A stretch of DNA of 64,000 bases from Mesorhizobium sp. (lineage in GTDB: Bacteria > Pseudomonadota > Alphaproteobacteria > Rhizobiales > Rhizobiaceae), in assembly GCF_024710845.1 (NCBI RefSeq), contig NZ_JANJTZ010000002.1, positions 124,001 to 188,000 of the forward strand, given 5' to 3'. Below are positions 17,461 to 27,010 of the stretch, piece by piece. Below the pieces are notes generated by a model. The model was not told the DNA's origin, searched no databases, and saw nothing but the letters and a program-made list of their open reading frames with translations. Every line of letters starts with the position of its first letter. Positions within the stretch are counted from its first letter, which is position 1. The position numbers and the translations under genes are program-made.

Positions 17461-19056
17461 ATGGCAGTCAGCGCCAACAGACTCGAACTTCTGCAGATCG
17501 CCGATGCGGTTGCGCGCGAGAAGTCGATCGACAAGTCGATCGTCATCGACGCGATGGCCGATGCCATCCAGAAGGCCGCGCGTTCCCGGTATGGCCAGGA
17601 GACCAACATCCGCGCCGACATCAACCACACCACCGGCGAGATGAAGCTGCAGCGGCTGATGGAGGTCGTGGAGCAGGTCGACGACTTCGCCAAGGAGATT
17701 TCGCTGAAAGACGCCCGCCTGCGCAATCCCGACGCACAGGTCGGCGATTTCATCGCGGAGCAGCTCCCGCCGATGGATTTCGGCCGTATCGCGGCGCAGT
17801 CGGCCAAGCAGGTCATCGTGCAGAAGGTGCGCGAGGCCGAGCGCGACCGCCAGTTCGACGAATACAAGGACCGCATCGGCGAGATCGTCAACGGCACGGT
17901 CAAGCGTGTCGAATACGGCAACGTCATCGTCGATCTCGGCCGCGGCGAGGCGATCATCCGCCGCGACGAGCTGATCCCGCGCGAGAACTTCAAGTATGGC
18001 GACCGCGTCCGCGCCTACGTCTACGACGTGCGTCGCGAGCAGCGCGGCCCGCAGATCTTCCTGTCGCGCACGCACCCGCAGTTCATGGCCAAGCTGTTCA
18101 CGATGGAAGTGCCGGAGATCTATGACGGCATCATCGAGATCAAGTCGGTCGCCCGCGATCCCGGCTCCCGCGCCAAGATCGCCGTGATCAGCCGCGATTC
18201 GTCGATCGATCCGGTCGGCGCCTGCGTCGGCATGCGCGGCTCGCGCGTCCAGGCGGTGGTCGGCGAGCTGCAGGGCGAGAAGATCGACATCATTCCGTGG
18301 TCGCAGGACGCGGCGTCGTTCATCGTCAACGCGCTGCAGCCGGCGGAAGTCGCCAAGGTCGTGCTCGACGAGGATGCGGAGCGCATCGAGGTCGTGGTTC
18401 CCGACGACCAGCTGTCGCTGGCCATCGGCCGCCGCGGCCAGAACGTTCGCCTCGCTTCGCAGCTGACCGGCTGGGACATCGACATCCTGACCGAGCAGGA
18501 GGAGAGCGAGCGCCGCCAGAAGGAGTTCGTCGAGCGTTCCAAGCTGTTCATGGAAGCCCTCGATGTCGACGAGATGGTTGGCCAGGTGCTGGCCTCCGAA
18601 GGCTTCACCTCTGTCGAGGAAGTGGCCTATGTCGACGCCGACGAGATTTCCTCGATCGATGGCTTCGACGAGGACACCGCCTCCGAGATCCAGACGCGTG
18701 CCCGCGAATACCTCGAGCGGATCGAGGCCGAACACGACGCGGAGCGCGTCAAGCTCGGCGTTGCCGACGAACTGCGCGACGTGCCGGGCATGACCACGGC
18801 CATGATGGTCGCCGTCGGCAAGGACGGCGTGAAGACGGTCGAGGATTTCGCCGGCTATGCGGTCGACGATCTCGTCGGCTGGAAAGAGCGCAAGGACGGC
18901 GAGACCAAGACCTTTGCCGGCATTCTCGGCGAGTTCGGCCTGAGCCGCGCCGAGGCCGAGCAGATGGTGCTGGCGGCGCGCCTGAAGGCCGGCTGGATCA
19001 CCGAAGACGACCTCGCCGGCGAGGAAGTCGAAGAAGACGCCGAAGCAACGGCCTGA
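17461..19056 (+). CDS. nusA: Transcription termination/antitermination factor NusA
   Basis: Binds RNA polymerase and nascent RNA to tune pausing, termination and antitermination. The 531-aa product has an N-terminal polymerase-binding domain (1-125), an S1 domain (about 132-200, [21 protein letters not shown]), two KH domains (about 200-345; [20 protein letters not shown] and [15 protein letters not shown]) and two C-terminal acidic repeats. The start is the ATG 17461 behind GGGAG. An open frame begins earlier, within rimP, but is not the family start. If the leader hairpin terminates transcription, NusA could control its own operon. Confidence 0.96.
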   Translation: MAVSANRLELLQIADAVAREKSIDKSIVIDAMADAIQKAARSRYGQETNIRADINHTTGEMKLQRLMEVVEQVDDFAKEISLKDARLRNPDAQVGDFIAEQLPPMDFGRIAAQSAKQVIVQKVREAERDRQFDEYKDRIGEIVNGTVKRVEYGNVIVDLGRGEAIIRRDELIPRENFKYGDRVRAYVYDVRREQRGPQIFLSRTHPQFMAKLFTMEVPEIYDGIIEIKSVARDPGSRAKIAVISRDSSIDPVGACVGMRGSRVQAVVGELQGEKIDIIPWSQDAASFIVNALQPAEVAKVVLDEDAERIEVVVPDDQLSLAIGRRGQNVRLASQLTGWDIDILTEQEESERRQKEFVERSKLFMEALDVDEMVGQVLASEGFTSVEEVAYVDADEISSIDGFDEDTASEIQTRAREYLERIEAEHDAERVKLGVADELRDVPGMTTAMMVAVGKDGVKTVEDFAGYAVDDLVGWKERKDGETKTFAGILGEFGLSRAEAEQMVLAARLKAGWITEDDLAGEEVEEDAEATA

Positions 19057-19083
19057 CGGTCATGTCGAGGCCTGGAGCAACAC

Positions 19084-19743
19084 TTGGACGAGATGAACGA
19101 CCGCACCTGCATCGTGACGCGTCAAGCGGGAGAGCCTGAAGGGCTCATCCGTTTCGTCGTGGGTCCCGACGCGTCCGTCGTTCCCGACATTAAGAGAAAG
19201 CTACCGGGCCGCGGCTGCTGGGTGACCGCAGATCGCCGTCACGTCGAGGAGGCGGCGCGCAAGAACCTGTTCAAGCGCGCGTTCAAGGCGGACGTGACAG
19301 TGTCGCCGGATCTCGGCGCAATGGTCGAGAACATCCTCGTCCAGAACGCTCTTGGCGCCATCGGCCTGGCCCGAAAGGCCGGAGTTCTCGCCCTCGGCGC
19401 CGCCAAGGTCGAGGCCTCGGTACGCAGCGGGGAGGCGGCGGCGGTGCTGCATGCGCATGAGGCTCAGGCCGACGGCGTGCGCAAGATCACCCAGGCGCGG
19501 CGAGCGACGGTCCATCTCGGCGGGCCCGATATCCCAGCGTACAAACTCTTTTCGGAGGCCGAATTGGGTTTGGCATTGGGGGGGGCAAATGTGATACATG
19601 CAGCCGTGCTCGCCGGGGACGCGGGCAAGGCGGCGCTGAAGCGCGTGGTAGCGCTTGACCGGTACCGGGGCGGTTCCCCGGAAGACGGCCTCGGTTCGGC
19701 GACCATCGAATCCGTCGATGGCGCATCTAAGGATATGGAATGA
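19084..19743 (+). CDS. YlxR (DUF448) - L7Ae fusion RNA-binding protein
   Basis: A 219-aa RNA-binding protein made of two domains. An N-terminal YlxR domain (about 5-80) carries the signature RTCIVTR and [10 protein letters not shown]. An L7Ae-like domain follows (about 90-180; [17 protein letters not shown]). Alphaproteobacteria commonly carry this fusion between nusA and infB, whereas other bacteria have separate genes. A TTG at 19084 is chosen since GGAG lies six bases ahead; ATG 19093 (MNDRTC) is the alternative. The last four bases overlap the infB start (ATGA). Confidence 0.92.
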   Translation: MDEMNDRTCIVTRQAGEPEGLIRFVVGPDASVVPDIKRKLPGRGCWVTADRRHVEEAARKNLFKRAFKADVTVSPDLGAMVENILVQNALGAIGLARKAGVLALGAAKVEASVRSGEAAAVLHAHEAQADGVRKITQARRATVHLGGPDIPAYKLFSEAELGLALGGANVIHAAVLAGDAGKAALKRVVALDRYRGGSPEDGLGSATIESVDGASKDME

Positions 19744-22319
19744 GCGATACGAAATCTGGTGACGACAAGACGCTGAGCGTCAATGTGAAGAAGACCTTGA
19801 GCCTGAAGCCGGCCGGCGTGACGCAGGGCACGGTTCGTCAGAACTTCTCGCATGGCCGCACGAAGCAGGTCGTCGTCGAAACGAAGAAGCGGAAGTTCCC
19901 GCTTCCCGGCGAGAAACCCGCACCGGCTGCGCCCGTGCTCGTGCCGAAGCCGGTGGCCGCTCCGGTCGTCGCCAAGCCCGTTGTGGTCGAAACGCCCCGA
20001 CCGAGGCCTGCCCCCGCGCCGGAACGCTCGAGCGTGGTTCTGAACGAGCTGTCGCGCGAGGAAATGGAGGCACGCCGCCGCGCGCTCGAGGGTTCGAAAG
20101 CCCGCGAGGCCGACGACCGCCTGCGCGCGGTCGAGGAAGCGCGCCGTCGGGCCGAGGAAGAGGAACGCCGTAAGAAGGAGCGCGAGGAATCCGCCCGCCG
20201 CCAGGCCGAGGAGGAAGCTCGCCTGAAGCGGGAGGCCGAGGCCCGCAAGCGTGCCGAGGAAGAGGCGCGCCGCCGCGCGCCCGTCGCCACCGCCGATGCG
20301 ATGGTGCCGGACGACGACGAGCCCGCGCGTCCGCGCGGCAAGGTCGGCGGAGCCCCGGCCAGCCTGCCGCCGCGCCGCATCGCGACACCCGAAGTGGCCC
20401 GTCCGGCCAAGGGCAAGACAGACGAGGAGCGCCGCCGCGGCAAGCTGACGGTCACCGCAGCGCTGACCGATGGCGACGCTCGCGGGCGTTCGCTGTCGGC
20501 GATGCGTCGCCGCCAGGAGAAGTTCAAGCGCGGCATGTCGAACGAGCCGCGCGAGAAGGTCATGCGCGAAGTGGTGCTGCCTGAGACGATCACCGTCCAG
20601 GATCTGGCCCAGCGCATGTCGGAACGCGCTGTCGACGTCATCAAGTATTTCATGAAGCAGGGCCAGATGCTGAAGCCCGGCGACCTGATCGACGCCGATA
20701 CGGCTGAGCTGGTCGCGGTCGATTTCGGCCACACGGTCAAGCGCGTTGCCGAGTCCGACATCGAGGGTGGCATCTTCAGCGTCGAGGACAAGGCGGAGAA
20801 CATGCGCCCGCGTCCGCCCGTGGTCACCATCATGGGTCACGTCGACCACGGCAAGACGTCGCTGCTCGATGCCATCCGCAATGCCAAGGTCGCAGCCGGC
20901 GAGGCCGGTGGCATCACCCAGCATATCGGCGCCTACCAGATCGAGAAGAATGGCCACCTGATCACCTTCCTCGACACGCCTGGCCACGAGGCGTTCACCG
21001 CCATGCGTGCCCGCGGTGCCCAGGCGACGGACATCGCCGTTCTCGTGGTTGCCGCCGACGACAGCGTGATGCCGCAGACGATCGAGTCCATCAATCACGC
21101 CAAGGCAGCGGGCGTGCCGATCATCGTGGCGATCAACAAGATCGACAAGCCGTCCGCCAATCCCCAGAAGGTGCGCACCGAACTGCTCCGGCACGAGGTG
21201 TTCGTCGAATCGATGGGCGGCGAAGTGCTGGATGTCGAGGTGTCGGCGACCAAGGGTACCAATCTCGACAAGCTGCTCGAGGCGATCCTCCTTCAGTCCG
21301 AAGTGCTCGACCTCAAGGCGGATCCTGATCGCACGGCCGAAGGCGTGGTCATCGAGGCGCGCCTCGACAGGGGTCGCGGCCCGGTCGCGAGCGTGCTCGT
21401 CCAGGCCGGCACCCTCATTCCCGGCGACATCATCGTCGTTGGCAACGAGTGGGGCCGTGTTCGCGCCCTCATCAACGATCGCGGCGAAGCGGTCGAGGAA
21501 GCTGGTCCGTCCATGCCGGTCGAGGTCCTCGGCCTGCAGGGCGTTCCGCGCGCGGGCGACCATTTCGGCACCGCCGAGAACGAGGCCAAGGCACGCGAGA
21601 TCAGCGAATATCGCCAGCGGCTCGCCCGCGACAAGGCGGTGGCCAAGCATGCCGGCCAGCGCGGTTCGCTGGAACAGATGATGACGCAGCTCCAGGCGGT
21701 CGGCGTGAAGGAATTCCCGCTGATCATCAAGGGCGACGTGCAGGGCTCGATCGAGGCGATCGCGTCGGCGCTGGACAAGCTCGGCACAGACGAGGTGCGT
21801 GCGCGCATCGTCCATTCGGGCGCAGGCGCCATCACGGAGAGCGACATTTCGCTCGCCGAGACGTCGGGCGCCGCGATCATCGGGTTCAACGTGCGTGCGA
21901 ACCCGCAGGCCCGCCAGGCGGCCGAACAGGCCGGCATCGAGATCCGCTACTACAACATCATCTACAACCTCGTGGATGACGTGAAGCAGGCGATGTCGGG
22001 CCTCCTGTCGCCGGAGCGTCGCGAGACGTTCCTGGGCAATGCGGAGATCCTCGAAGTCTTCGACATCACGAAGGTCGGCAAGATCGCCGGCTGCCGTGTC
22101 ACCGAAGGCCGTGTCGAGCGCGGTGCGGGCGTGCGCCTGATCCGCGACAACATCGTCATCCACGAAGGCACGTTGAAGACGCTGAAGCGTTTCAAGGACG
22201 AGGTCTCCGAAGTTCCCGTCGGCCAGGAATGCGGTATGGCGTTCCAGAACTACGAGAACATCCAGGTCGGCGACATCATCGAGTGCTTCCGCGTGGAGAT
22301 GGTGACGCGGACGCTGTGA
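19740..22319 (+). CDS. infB: Translation initiation factor IF-2
   Basis: The GTPase that places initiator fMet-tRNA on the 30S subunit. The 859-aa product has an alphaproteobacterial IF2 N-terminal part and a long charged Ala/Arg/Glu coiled-coil region (about 100-180). The G domain follows ([11 protein letters not shown] around residue 365, [12 protein letters not shown]), then domains II-IV ending [18 protein letters not shown]. The ATG overlaps the YlxR-L7Ae stop by four bases, so translation is coupled. Antisense frames of up to 968 codons over this gene are by-products of its GC-rich codon use. Confidence 0.97.
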   Translation: MSDTKSGDDKTLSVNVKKTLSLKPAGVTQGTVRQNFSHGRTKQVVVETKKRKFPLPGEKPAPAAPVLVPKPVAAPVVAKPVVVETPRPRPAPAPERSSVVLNELSREEMEARRRALEGSKAREADDRLRAVEEARRRAEEEERRKKEREESARRQAEEEARLKREAEARKRAEEEARRRAPVATADAMVPDDDEPARPRGKVGGAPASLPPRRIATPEVARPAKGKTDEERRRGKLTVTAALTDGDARGRSLSAMRRRQEKFKRGMSNEPREKVMREVVLPETITVQDLAQRMSERAVDVIKYFMKQGQMLKPGDLIDADTAELVAVDFGHTVKRVAESDIEGGIFSVEDKAENMRPRPPVVTIMGHVDHGKTSLLDAIRNAKVAAGEAGGITQHIGAYQIEKNGHLITFLDTPGHEAFTAMRARGAQATDIAVLVVAADDSVMPQTIESINHAKAAGVPIIVAINKIDKPSANPQKVRTELLRHEVFVESMGGEVLDVEVSATKGTNLDKLLEAILLQSEVLDLKADPDRTAEGVVIEARLDRGRGPVASVLVQAGTLIPGDIIVVGNEWGRVRALINDRGEAVEEAGPSMPVEVLGLQGVPRAGDHFGTAENEAKAREISEYRQRLARDKAVAKHAGQRGSLEQMMTQLQAVGVKEFPLIIKGDVQGSIEAIASALDKLGTDEVRARIVHSGAGAITESDISLAETSGAAIIGFNVRANPQARQAAEQAGIEIRYYNIIYNLVDDVKQAMSGLLSPERRETFLGNAEILEVFDITKVGKIAGCRVTEGRVERGAGVRLIRDNIVIHEGTLKTLKRFKDEVSEVPVGQECGMAFQNYENIQVGDIIECFRVEMVTRTL

Positions 22320-22338
22320 CCTGTCGGCAAGGGAGCCG

Positions 22339-22857
22339 ATGAGCGCGGAAGCGCAGATTCCGATCCGCACGCTTGGCTATACGGTCACGCGTGCGGATGC
22401 CTTGGCCTTCACGATGCTTCGGCACGAGTTGACCGGGTGGGACAAGCTGAGGCTCCTTGTGCTGATCGGCGTGGCAGGCCTTCTCGCCGGGATGGTCCCA
22501 CACGAGATCGGCCGGCTGTTCTGGTGGATTGCGATCGCGGCGATCCTCGGCGTTGCCGCAATCGCGGCCATCGTCTGGACCAATCTGGACGTTCGGCGAA
22601 AGGCGGCATCTTTGCCGGTGCCGGCCGGGCAGGTGATGCTCCGGCAATGGGACGACCACCTCTCCGAGCACCATGCAGCCGGCGTTCGCAGGGTGGACTA
22701 CGACAGGATCTCCCACGTGGTCTGCACGCAAAGCCACGTGTTCATTCGCGCCGACGCGGTTCCGGTCATCGTGCCGCTGGCTGCGTTCAAGGATATGGAA
22801 GACATGCGGGCCTTCGCGGCAGACATCGACGAGCGGTCGAGCCAGTCGGCGCTTTAG
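22339..22857 (+). CDS. YcxB-like membrane protein
   Basis: A 172-aa protein with two adjacent TM helices (about 37-55 and 58-80) and a C-terminal soluble domain (about 95-165). The C-terminal domain fits the YcxB-like pattern ([20 protein letters not shown], then PVIVPLAAF). Function of the family is unknown. It is inserted between infB and rbfA, which are usually adjacent, 19 bases after infB and 23 bases before rbfA. The ATG follows the SD AAGGGAG. Its place suggests co-expression with the translation operon, not necessarily a role in translation. Confidence 0.75.
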   Translation: MSAEAQIPIRTLGYTVTRADALAFTMLRHELTGWDKLRLLVLIGVAGLLAGMVPHEIGRLFWWIAIAAILGVAAIAAIVWTNLDVRRKAASLPVPAGQVMLRQWDDHLSEHHAAGVRRVDYDRISHVVCTQSHVFIRADAVPVIVPLAAFKDMEDMRAFAADIDERSSQSAL

Positions 22858-22880
22858 GCCCCAGGAAGACGAGTAGAACC

Positions 22881-23276
22881 ATGAGTGGAACCCGCGGCCC
22901 ATCCCAGCGCATGCTCCGAGTAGGAGAGCAGGTGCGCCACGCCCTTGCCGATGTGCTGGCGCGCGGCGAGGTTCGCGACGAAGTCATCGAGGCGACGGTG
23001 ATTTCGGTCTCCGAGGTGCGCATGTCGCCTGACCTCAAGATCGCGACGGCCTTCGTCGCGCCGCTTGCCGCTAAGGACGGTGAGGCGGTGATCAAGGCGC
23101 TGGCCCACAACGCGAAGTTCATCCGCGGCCGGGTCTCAGGCGCGCTACGCCAGATGAAATACATGCCGGAGTTCCGCTTCCGGCTGGATACCAGCTTCGA
23201 CAACATGGCGAAGATCGACCAGTTGCTCCGGTCACCGGAAGTGGCGCGCGACCTCGGCAAGGAAGACGACGAGTGA
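22881..23276 (+). CDS. rbfA: Ribosome-binding factor A
   Basis: Assists late 30S maturation and 16S 5'-end processing. The 131-aa product starts [20 protein letters not shown], with the KH-type family features [17 protein letters not shown] and [15 protein letters not shown]. The frame is open upstream across the YcxB-like gene, but the ATG at 22881 is the family start; it has GAAGACGAG upstream as a weak SD. The stop overlaps the truB GTG by four bases. Confidence 0.95.
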   Translation: MSGTRGPSQRMLRVGEQVRHALADVLARGEVRDEVIEATVISVSEVRMSPDLKIATAFVAPLAAKDGEAVIKALAHNAKFIRGRVSGALRQMKYMPEFRFRLDTSFDNMAKIDQLLRSPEVARDLGKEDDE

Positions 23277-24247
23277 GCAAGCCCCGCAAGAAGAAGGGCC
23301 GTCCGGTCTCCGGTTGGGTCGTGCTGGACAAGCCGGCCGGCATGGGCTCGACCGAGGCCGTGTCGAAGGTGAAATGGCTCTACCGCGCCGACAAGGCCGG
23401 CCACGCCGGCACCCTCGATCCGCTCGCCTCGGGCATGCTGCCGATCGCGCTCGGCGAAGCGACCAAGACCGTTCCCTACGTGATGGACGGCGCCAAGATC
23501 TATCGTTTCACCGTCGCCTGGGGCGAGGAGCGATCGACCGACGATCTGGAAGGCGGCGCGACGCAGTCGTCGCCGGACCGCCCGACCGAAGCGCAGATCC
23601 GCGCACTCCTGCCGAAATACACCGGCGTGATCATGCAGGTTCCGCCGCAGTTCTCCGCGATCAAGATCGACGGCGAACGCGCCTATGATCTTGCGCGGTC
23701 GGGGGAGACGGTCGAGATCGCCGCGCGCGAGATCGAGATCGGCCGACTCGACATCGTGTCGATGCCCGATGACGGCCACACATTGTTCGAGGTCGAATGC
23801 GGCAAGGGAACCTATGTCCGCTCGCTTGCGCGCGACATGGGGCGCGACCTCGGCTGCTACGGCCATGTCAGCGATCTGCGGCGCGAGCTGGTGGAGCCCT
23901 TCGAGGTCGAGGATCTCGTCACCGTCGCTGAACTCGAACAGGCCGCAGGCATTGTCCGCACACCCGAGGGCGGGGAATCTCGGCCTGACCCCGACGAAGT
24001 GCCCGACGCATTCGCGGCGCTCGACGATCTTCTCGTCGACACGATCGTAGCGCTCGACGCGCTTCCGTCGGTGCCGCTTGGCGACGACGCGGCGCAGAAG
24101 GTGCGGCTGGGAAATCCGGTGATCGTGCGCGGCCGCGACGCCCCGGCGGAAGCCGCCGACGCCTATGCAACCCAACGCGGAAAGCTCGTCGCCATCGGCT
24201 CCGTGGAAGCAGGCATGTTCAAGCCACGGCGCGTCTTCACCGCCTGA
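23273..24247 (+). CDS. truB: tRNA pseudouridine(55) synthase
   Basis: Makes pseudouridine 55 in the T-loop of tRNAs. The 324-aa protein has the catalytic-Asp motif [21 protein letters not shown], the KxY-type [18 protein letters not shown] and the conserved [16 protein letters not shown] and [14 protein letters not shown]. The start GTG overlaps the rbfA stop (GTGA). It is the last gene of the rimP-truB cluster; corA begins 56 bases later. The C-terminal TruB/PUA-like part ends KPRRVFTA. Confidence 0.95.
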   Translation: MSKPRKKKGRPVSGWVVLDKPAGMGSTEAVSKVKWLYRADKAGHAGTLDPLASGMLPIALGEATKTVPYVMDGAKIYRFTVAWGEERSTDDLEGGATQSSPDRPTEAQIRALLPKYTGVIMQVPPQFSAIKIDGERAYDLARSGETVEIAAREIEIGRLDIVSMPDDGHTLFEVECGKGTYVRSLARDMGRDLGCYGHVSDLRRELVEPFEVEDLVTVAELEQAAGIVRTPEGGESRPDPDEVPDAFAALDDLLVDTIVALDALPSVPLGDDAAQKVRLGNPVIVRGRDAPAEAADAYATQRGKLVAIGSVEAGMFKPRRVFTA

Positions 24248-24303
24248 TCGTCTGTCGCTTTGTCCTCGAACTTGCTATCCGGAAGGGGAGCAGGACTGGG
24301 ACC

Positions 24304-25401
24304 ATGGCGGCAACCAACTCTACGACATCTTCGGCGAAGCGCGTCCGGCACAAGCGGTCACCGATTGGCGCGCCACCCGGCACCCTGGTCGCCGATCCGT
24401 CAGCACCGCAGCCGGCTCTCACTCTCACCGGCATTTCGCAGGACAGCTCCATGCTGTTCGAGAACGCCAGCATCGAGGCAATCCGCAATTGCCGGACCGA
24501 ATGGCCGCTCGTCTGGATCGATTGCGTCGGTCTCGGCAATGTCGACCTGATCCGCGAACTCGGCACGATCTTCGGACTGCATCCGCTTGCGCTGGAAGAC
24601 ACCATCAACACCAGCCAGCGTCCGAAGGCCGATTTCTATGACGACCATGCCTATGTCGTCGTCCGCATGATCGACGATACCGCCTCACAGCGCTGGGAAC
24701 AGATCTCGGTCTTTTTCGGCGACAATTTCGTCCTGACCTTCCAGGAGCGCGCGGGCGATCCCTTCGCGCCGGTGCACAAGCGCATCCAGGCCCCGCTGCC
24801 GAACCGGCTGCGGACACGCAAGGCCGACTATCTCGCCTATGCGCTCATCGACGCCATCGTCGACAGCTACTTCGTGCCGATCGAGACGATAGGTGACGCG
24901 ATCGACCGGATCGAGGACGAGATGCTGGCCGCCCCGCGCAAGACCCATCTTCGTGACCTCCACCGCCTGCGCCGCGAGGTCGTCGCCTTGAAGCGCGCGC
25001 TATGGCCGTTGCGTGATGCGCTGGCCGCTCTCACCCGCGCGGACACGCCTTATGTCCACCGCGAGACGGCGGTCTACTTCAACGACACGCTCGACCATTC
25101 CGTCAGGCTGATCGATACGGTGGATACGGACCGGGAGTTGCTGACCGAGCTTCTCGACACCTACAACTCGCTGTCTCAGGCGCGGGTCAGCGAGGTCATC
25201 TCGATCCTCACCATCGTCTCCGCGATCTTCATTCCGCTGACCTTCCTCGTCGGCGTCTGGGGCATGAACTTCGACACCGAGGTCTCTCCGTGGAACATGC
25301 CGGAGCTCGAATGGCGCTACGGCTATCCGGCCGCTCTCGGCTTCATGCTCTTCGTCGCGCTTTCGCTGCTCGGCTACTTCAAGTGGCGAAAGTGGCTGTG
25401 A
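24304..25401 (+). CDS. CorA-family magnesium/divalent cation transporter
   Basis: A 365-aa CorA-type channel. A cytosolic N-terminal domain (to about 270) ends in the long stalk helix. Two C-terminal TM helices follow, the first ending with the selectivity motif G-M-N in VGVWGMNFDTE (family usually Y/F-G-M-N), and the protein ends in KWRKWL with the basic tail expected of CorA. Substrate is Mg2+ or other divalent ions (Zn2+ in ZntB-like members); the W before GMN and overall size do not settle this. The ATG is at 24304, with a weak GGGA SD. Confidence 0.88.
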   Translation: MAATNSTTSSAKRVRHKRSPIGAPPGTLVADPSAPQPALTLTGISQDSSMLFENASIEAIRNCRTEWPLVWIDCVGLGNVDLIRELGTIFGLHPLALEDTINTSQRPKADFYDDHAYVVVRMIDDTASQRWEQISVFFGDNFVLTFQERAGDPFAPVHKRIQAPLPNRLRTRKADYLAYALIDAIVDSYFVPIETIGDAIDRIEDEMLAAPRKTHLRDLHRLRREVVALKRALWPLRDALAALTRADTPYVHRETAVYFNDTLDHSVRLIDTVDTDRELLTELLDTYNSLSQARVSEVISILTIVSAIFIPLTFLVGVWGMNFDTEVSPWNMPELEWRYGYPAALGFMLFVALSLLGYFKWRKWL

Positions 25402-25473
25402 CGCGTGCCGTCTCAAGCGCGATACGGCGGATACACTCGCCGTCCAGAGTCGTCCCGTAACAGGAGACATCGC

Positions 25474-25920
25474 ATGCGCCGGATCGCCCTTGCCCTCGCC
25501 ATCAATCTCGTCGGTCTCTCGGCGATCGCCTGCGACGGGCCTCCGGTCTGCACCGTGGTCGACCCGACCGGTACACCCCTCAACGTCCGCGCCGGGCCGA
25601 ACGGCGCGATCCTGTCGACGCTCAAGCGCGGCGCGAAGGTCGAGGTGGTCGAGCACAAGGATCACGACGGCAAGCGCTGGGCGCTCGTCGGCAAGTATTC
25701 CGAAGCCTGGGGCTATGTCTTCGGCGCCTACCTGAAATGCGAGGGCGAGGACGAGATGGGCAGGATCTGCACCGTCGCCGATCCGACCGGCACGCCGCTC
25801 AACATCCGCGAGGAGCCGAACGGCAAGACCTGGTATGCCGTCGAGCGTCTCGCAGACGACAATGCGATCGGCTGGGTGTTCGACCCGTATCTGAAGTGCG
25901 AAGAGGATGAGGGACATTGA
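25474..25920 (+). CDS. Secreted protein with two SH3b domains
   Basis: A 148-aa protein with a signal peptide (MRRIALALAINLVGLSAIAC, which could also be a lipobox S-A-I-A-C). Two tandem bacterial SH3 domains begin with nearly the same phrase: CTVVDPTGTPLNVRAGPNG and CTVADPTGTPLNIREEPNG. They end in GYVFGAYLKCE and GWVFDPYLKCE. The repeat similarity points to an internal duplication. SH3b domains often bind cell-wall peptides. The start ATG at 25474 follows the SD AGGAGA; an upstream open frame is dismissed. The stop overlaps the next gene's TTG. Confidence 0.8.
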   Translation: MRRIALALAINLVGLSAIACDGPPVCTVVDPTGTPLNVRAGPNGAILSTLKRGAKVEVVEHKDHDGKRWALVGKYSEAWGYVFGAYLKCEGEDEMGRICTVADPTGTPLNIREEPNGKTWYAVERLADDNAIGWVFDPYLKCEEDEGH

Positions 25921-26303
25921 GCGGCGCGGAAGACATGATCCATCGGCCGCTGCTCATCCTGGTCGCCGGCCCCTACAGGTCCGGCACCAATGACGACCCG
26001 GCGCTGATCGCGCGCAACATGCATCTGATGACACGAGTGTCGCTCGACCTGTTCCGCATGGGGCACATGCCGATCACGGGCGAAGCCCTGGCGCTGGCGA
26101 TGATCGAGGCGGCGGGCTCGACCCGCATCGGCGATGCCGCTTTCGACGAGATATTCCATCCTCTGGCACGCCGGCTGTTCCACAAGCTCGACGCCGTGCT
26201 GCGGGTCGGCGGCGCATCCGCCGGCGCCGACGAAATGGTTGCGCTGGCGCGCGCAGGCGGCCTGCCGGTCTATTTCAGCGTCGCCGACGTGCCGCCGGTG
26301 TAG
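25917..26303 (+). CDS. DUF4406 domain protein
   Basis: A 128-aa protein with the DUF4406 features LLILVAGPYRSG at the start (nucleotide-hydrolase or deoxyribosyltransferase-like P-loop-like strand) and FRMGHMPITGEALALAMIEAAG in the middle. DUF4406 resembles nucleoside 2-deoxyribosyltransferase folds (family knowledge); no activity is proven. A TTG at 25917 overlaps the SH3 gene stop (TTGA) and has GAGGGA upstream. An ATG at 25935 (MIHRPLLIL) is equally possible. A weak hairpin with T-rich tail (26369-26391) follows before rpsO. Confidence 0.7.
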   Translation: MSGAEDMIHRPLLILVAGPYRSGTNDDPALIARNMHLMTRVSLDLFRMGHMPITGEALALAMIEAAGSTRIGDAAFDEIFHPLARRLFHKLDAVLRVGGASAGADEMVALARAGGLPVYFSVADVPPV

Positions 26304-26460
26304 GCGATTCGGCCGCGGGACATCAGGGCTGGCTTTTCCCTGCAACATCGACTATACGCGCCGCAACGAAGCCCTTTGTGGCTTTGTTTTCATGGCCCCT
26401 GCTGGACGACATCCCGGCTGTGGGCATCCCGTTTCCTGAAAATCAGAAAGGAAAAGTACG

Positions 26461-26730
26461 ATGTCGATTACTGCTGAGCGCAAGTCGGAAGTGATGAAGG
26501 AATTCGCGACCAAGCCGGGCGACACGGGTTCTCCCGAAGTCCAGGTCGCCATCTACTCCGAGCGCATCAAGAACCTGACCGAACACTTCAAGGACCACAA
26601 GAAGGACAACCACTCCCGTCGTGGCCTTCTCGCCCTTGTCTCCCAGCGCCGCCGCCTGCTCGACTATCTGAAGGGCAAGGACGAGGCGCGCTACAACGTG
26701 CTGATCGAGAAGCTCGGTCTGCGCCGCTAA
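26461..26730 (+). CDS. rpsO: 30S ribosomal protein S15
   Basis: The 89-aa primary 16S-binding protein of the platform. It starts [20 protein letters not shown], with the S15 core [20 protein letters not shown] and [23 protein letters not shown]. The ATG at 26461 follows GAAAGGAAAAGT, a strong SD. It pairs with pnp downstream in the usual rpsO-pnp arrangement, with a strong terminator between the two. Confidence 0.97.
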   Translation: MSITAERKSEVMKEFATKPGDTGSPEVQVAIYSERIKNLTEHFKDHKKDNHSRRGLLALVSQRRRLLDYLKGKDEARYNVLIEKLGLRR

Positions 26731-26737
26731 TATTTCG

Positions 26738-26770
26738 CCGCCGGATCCGGAAACGGGTCCGGCGGTCTTC
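26738..26770 (+). terminator. Terminator between rpsO and pnp
   Basis: A 12-bp stem (CCGCCGGATCCG with CGGGTCCGGCGG, one wobble) closes a GAAA tetraloop and is followed by TCTTCT. It starts eight bases after the rpsO stop. Confidence 0.75.
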
Positions 26771-26962
26771 TATCCGGGTCCTGCGTTGAGCGGATCCGGC
26801 CGGTTCCGGAACCCGAACCTTTACATGCATGATACCGGAACCGCCCATGGACAGGTCATGGGGCAGGATTGCCGGATGCTCGCGCGGAAAACGCGTCTCC
26901 TCTTCGAGCCTCCCGTTGTCTTGCCCATGGCTCGTCCAAGAACGAAGCCAGGAACCCTGACG

Positions 26963-26983
26963 CGCCCCGGATAGGCCGGGGCG
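26963..26983 (+). promoter_or_regulatory. Hairpin in the pnp leader
   Basis: CGCCCCGG (26963-26970) pairs with CCGGGGCG (26976-26983) around a 5-base loop, 27 bases before the pnp ATG. In enterobacteria the pnp leader hairpin is cut by RNase III for autoregulation. The same role here is inference. The phrase GGCCGGTTCCG occurs both just after it and near 26796. Confidence 0.35.
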
Positions 26984-27010
26984 GCCGGTTCCGCATATTA
27001 AGGACAAGAC

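Noticed and set aside
19464-22370. Open frame of 968 codons on the - strand
   Set aside because: It is antisense to infB and ylxR, low in complexity (Leu/Arg/His/Asp) and shows no domain. Codon bias of infB explains it.
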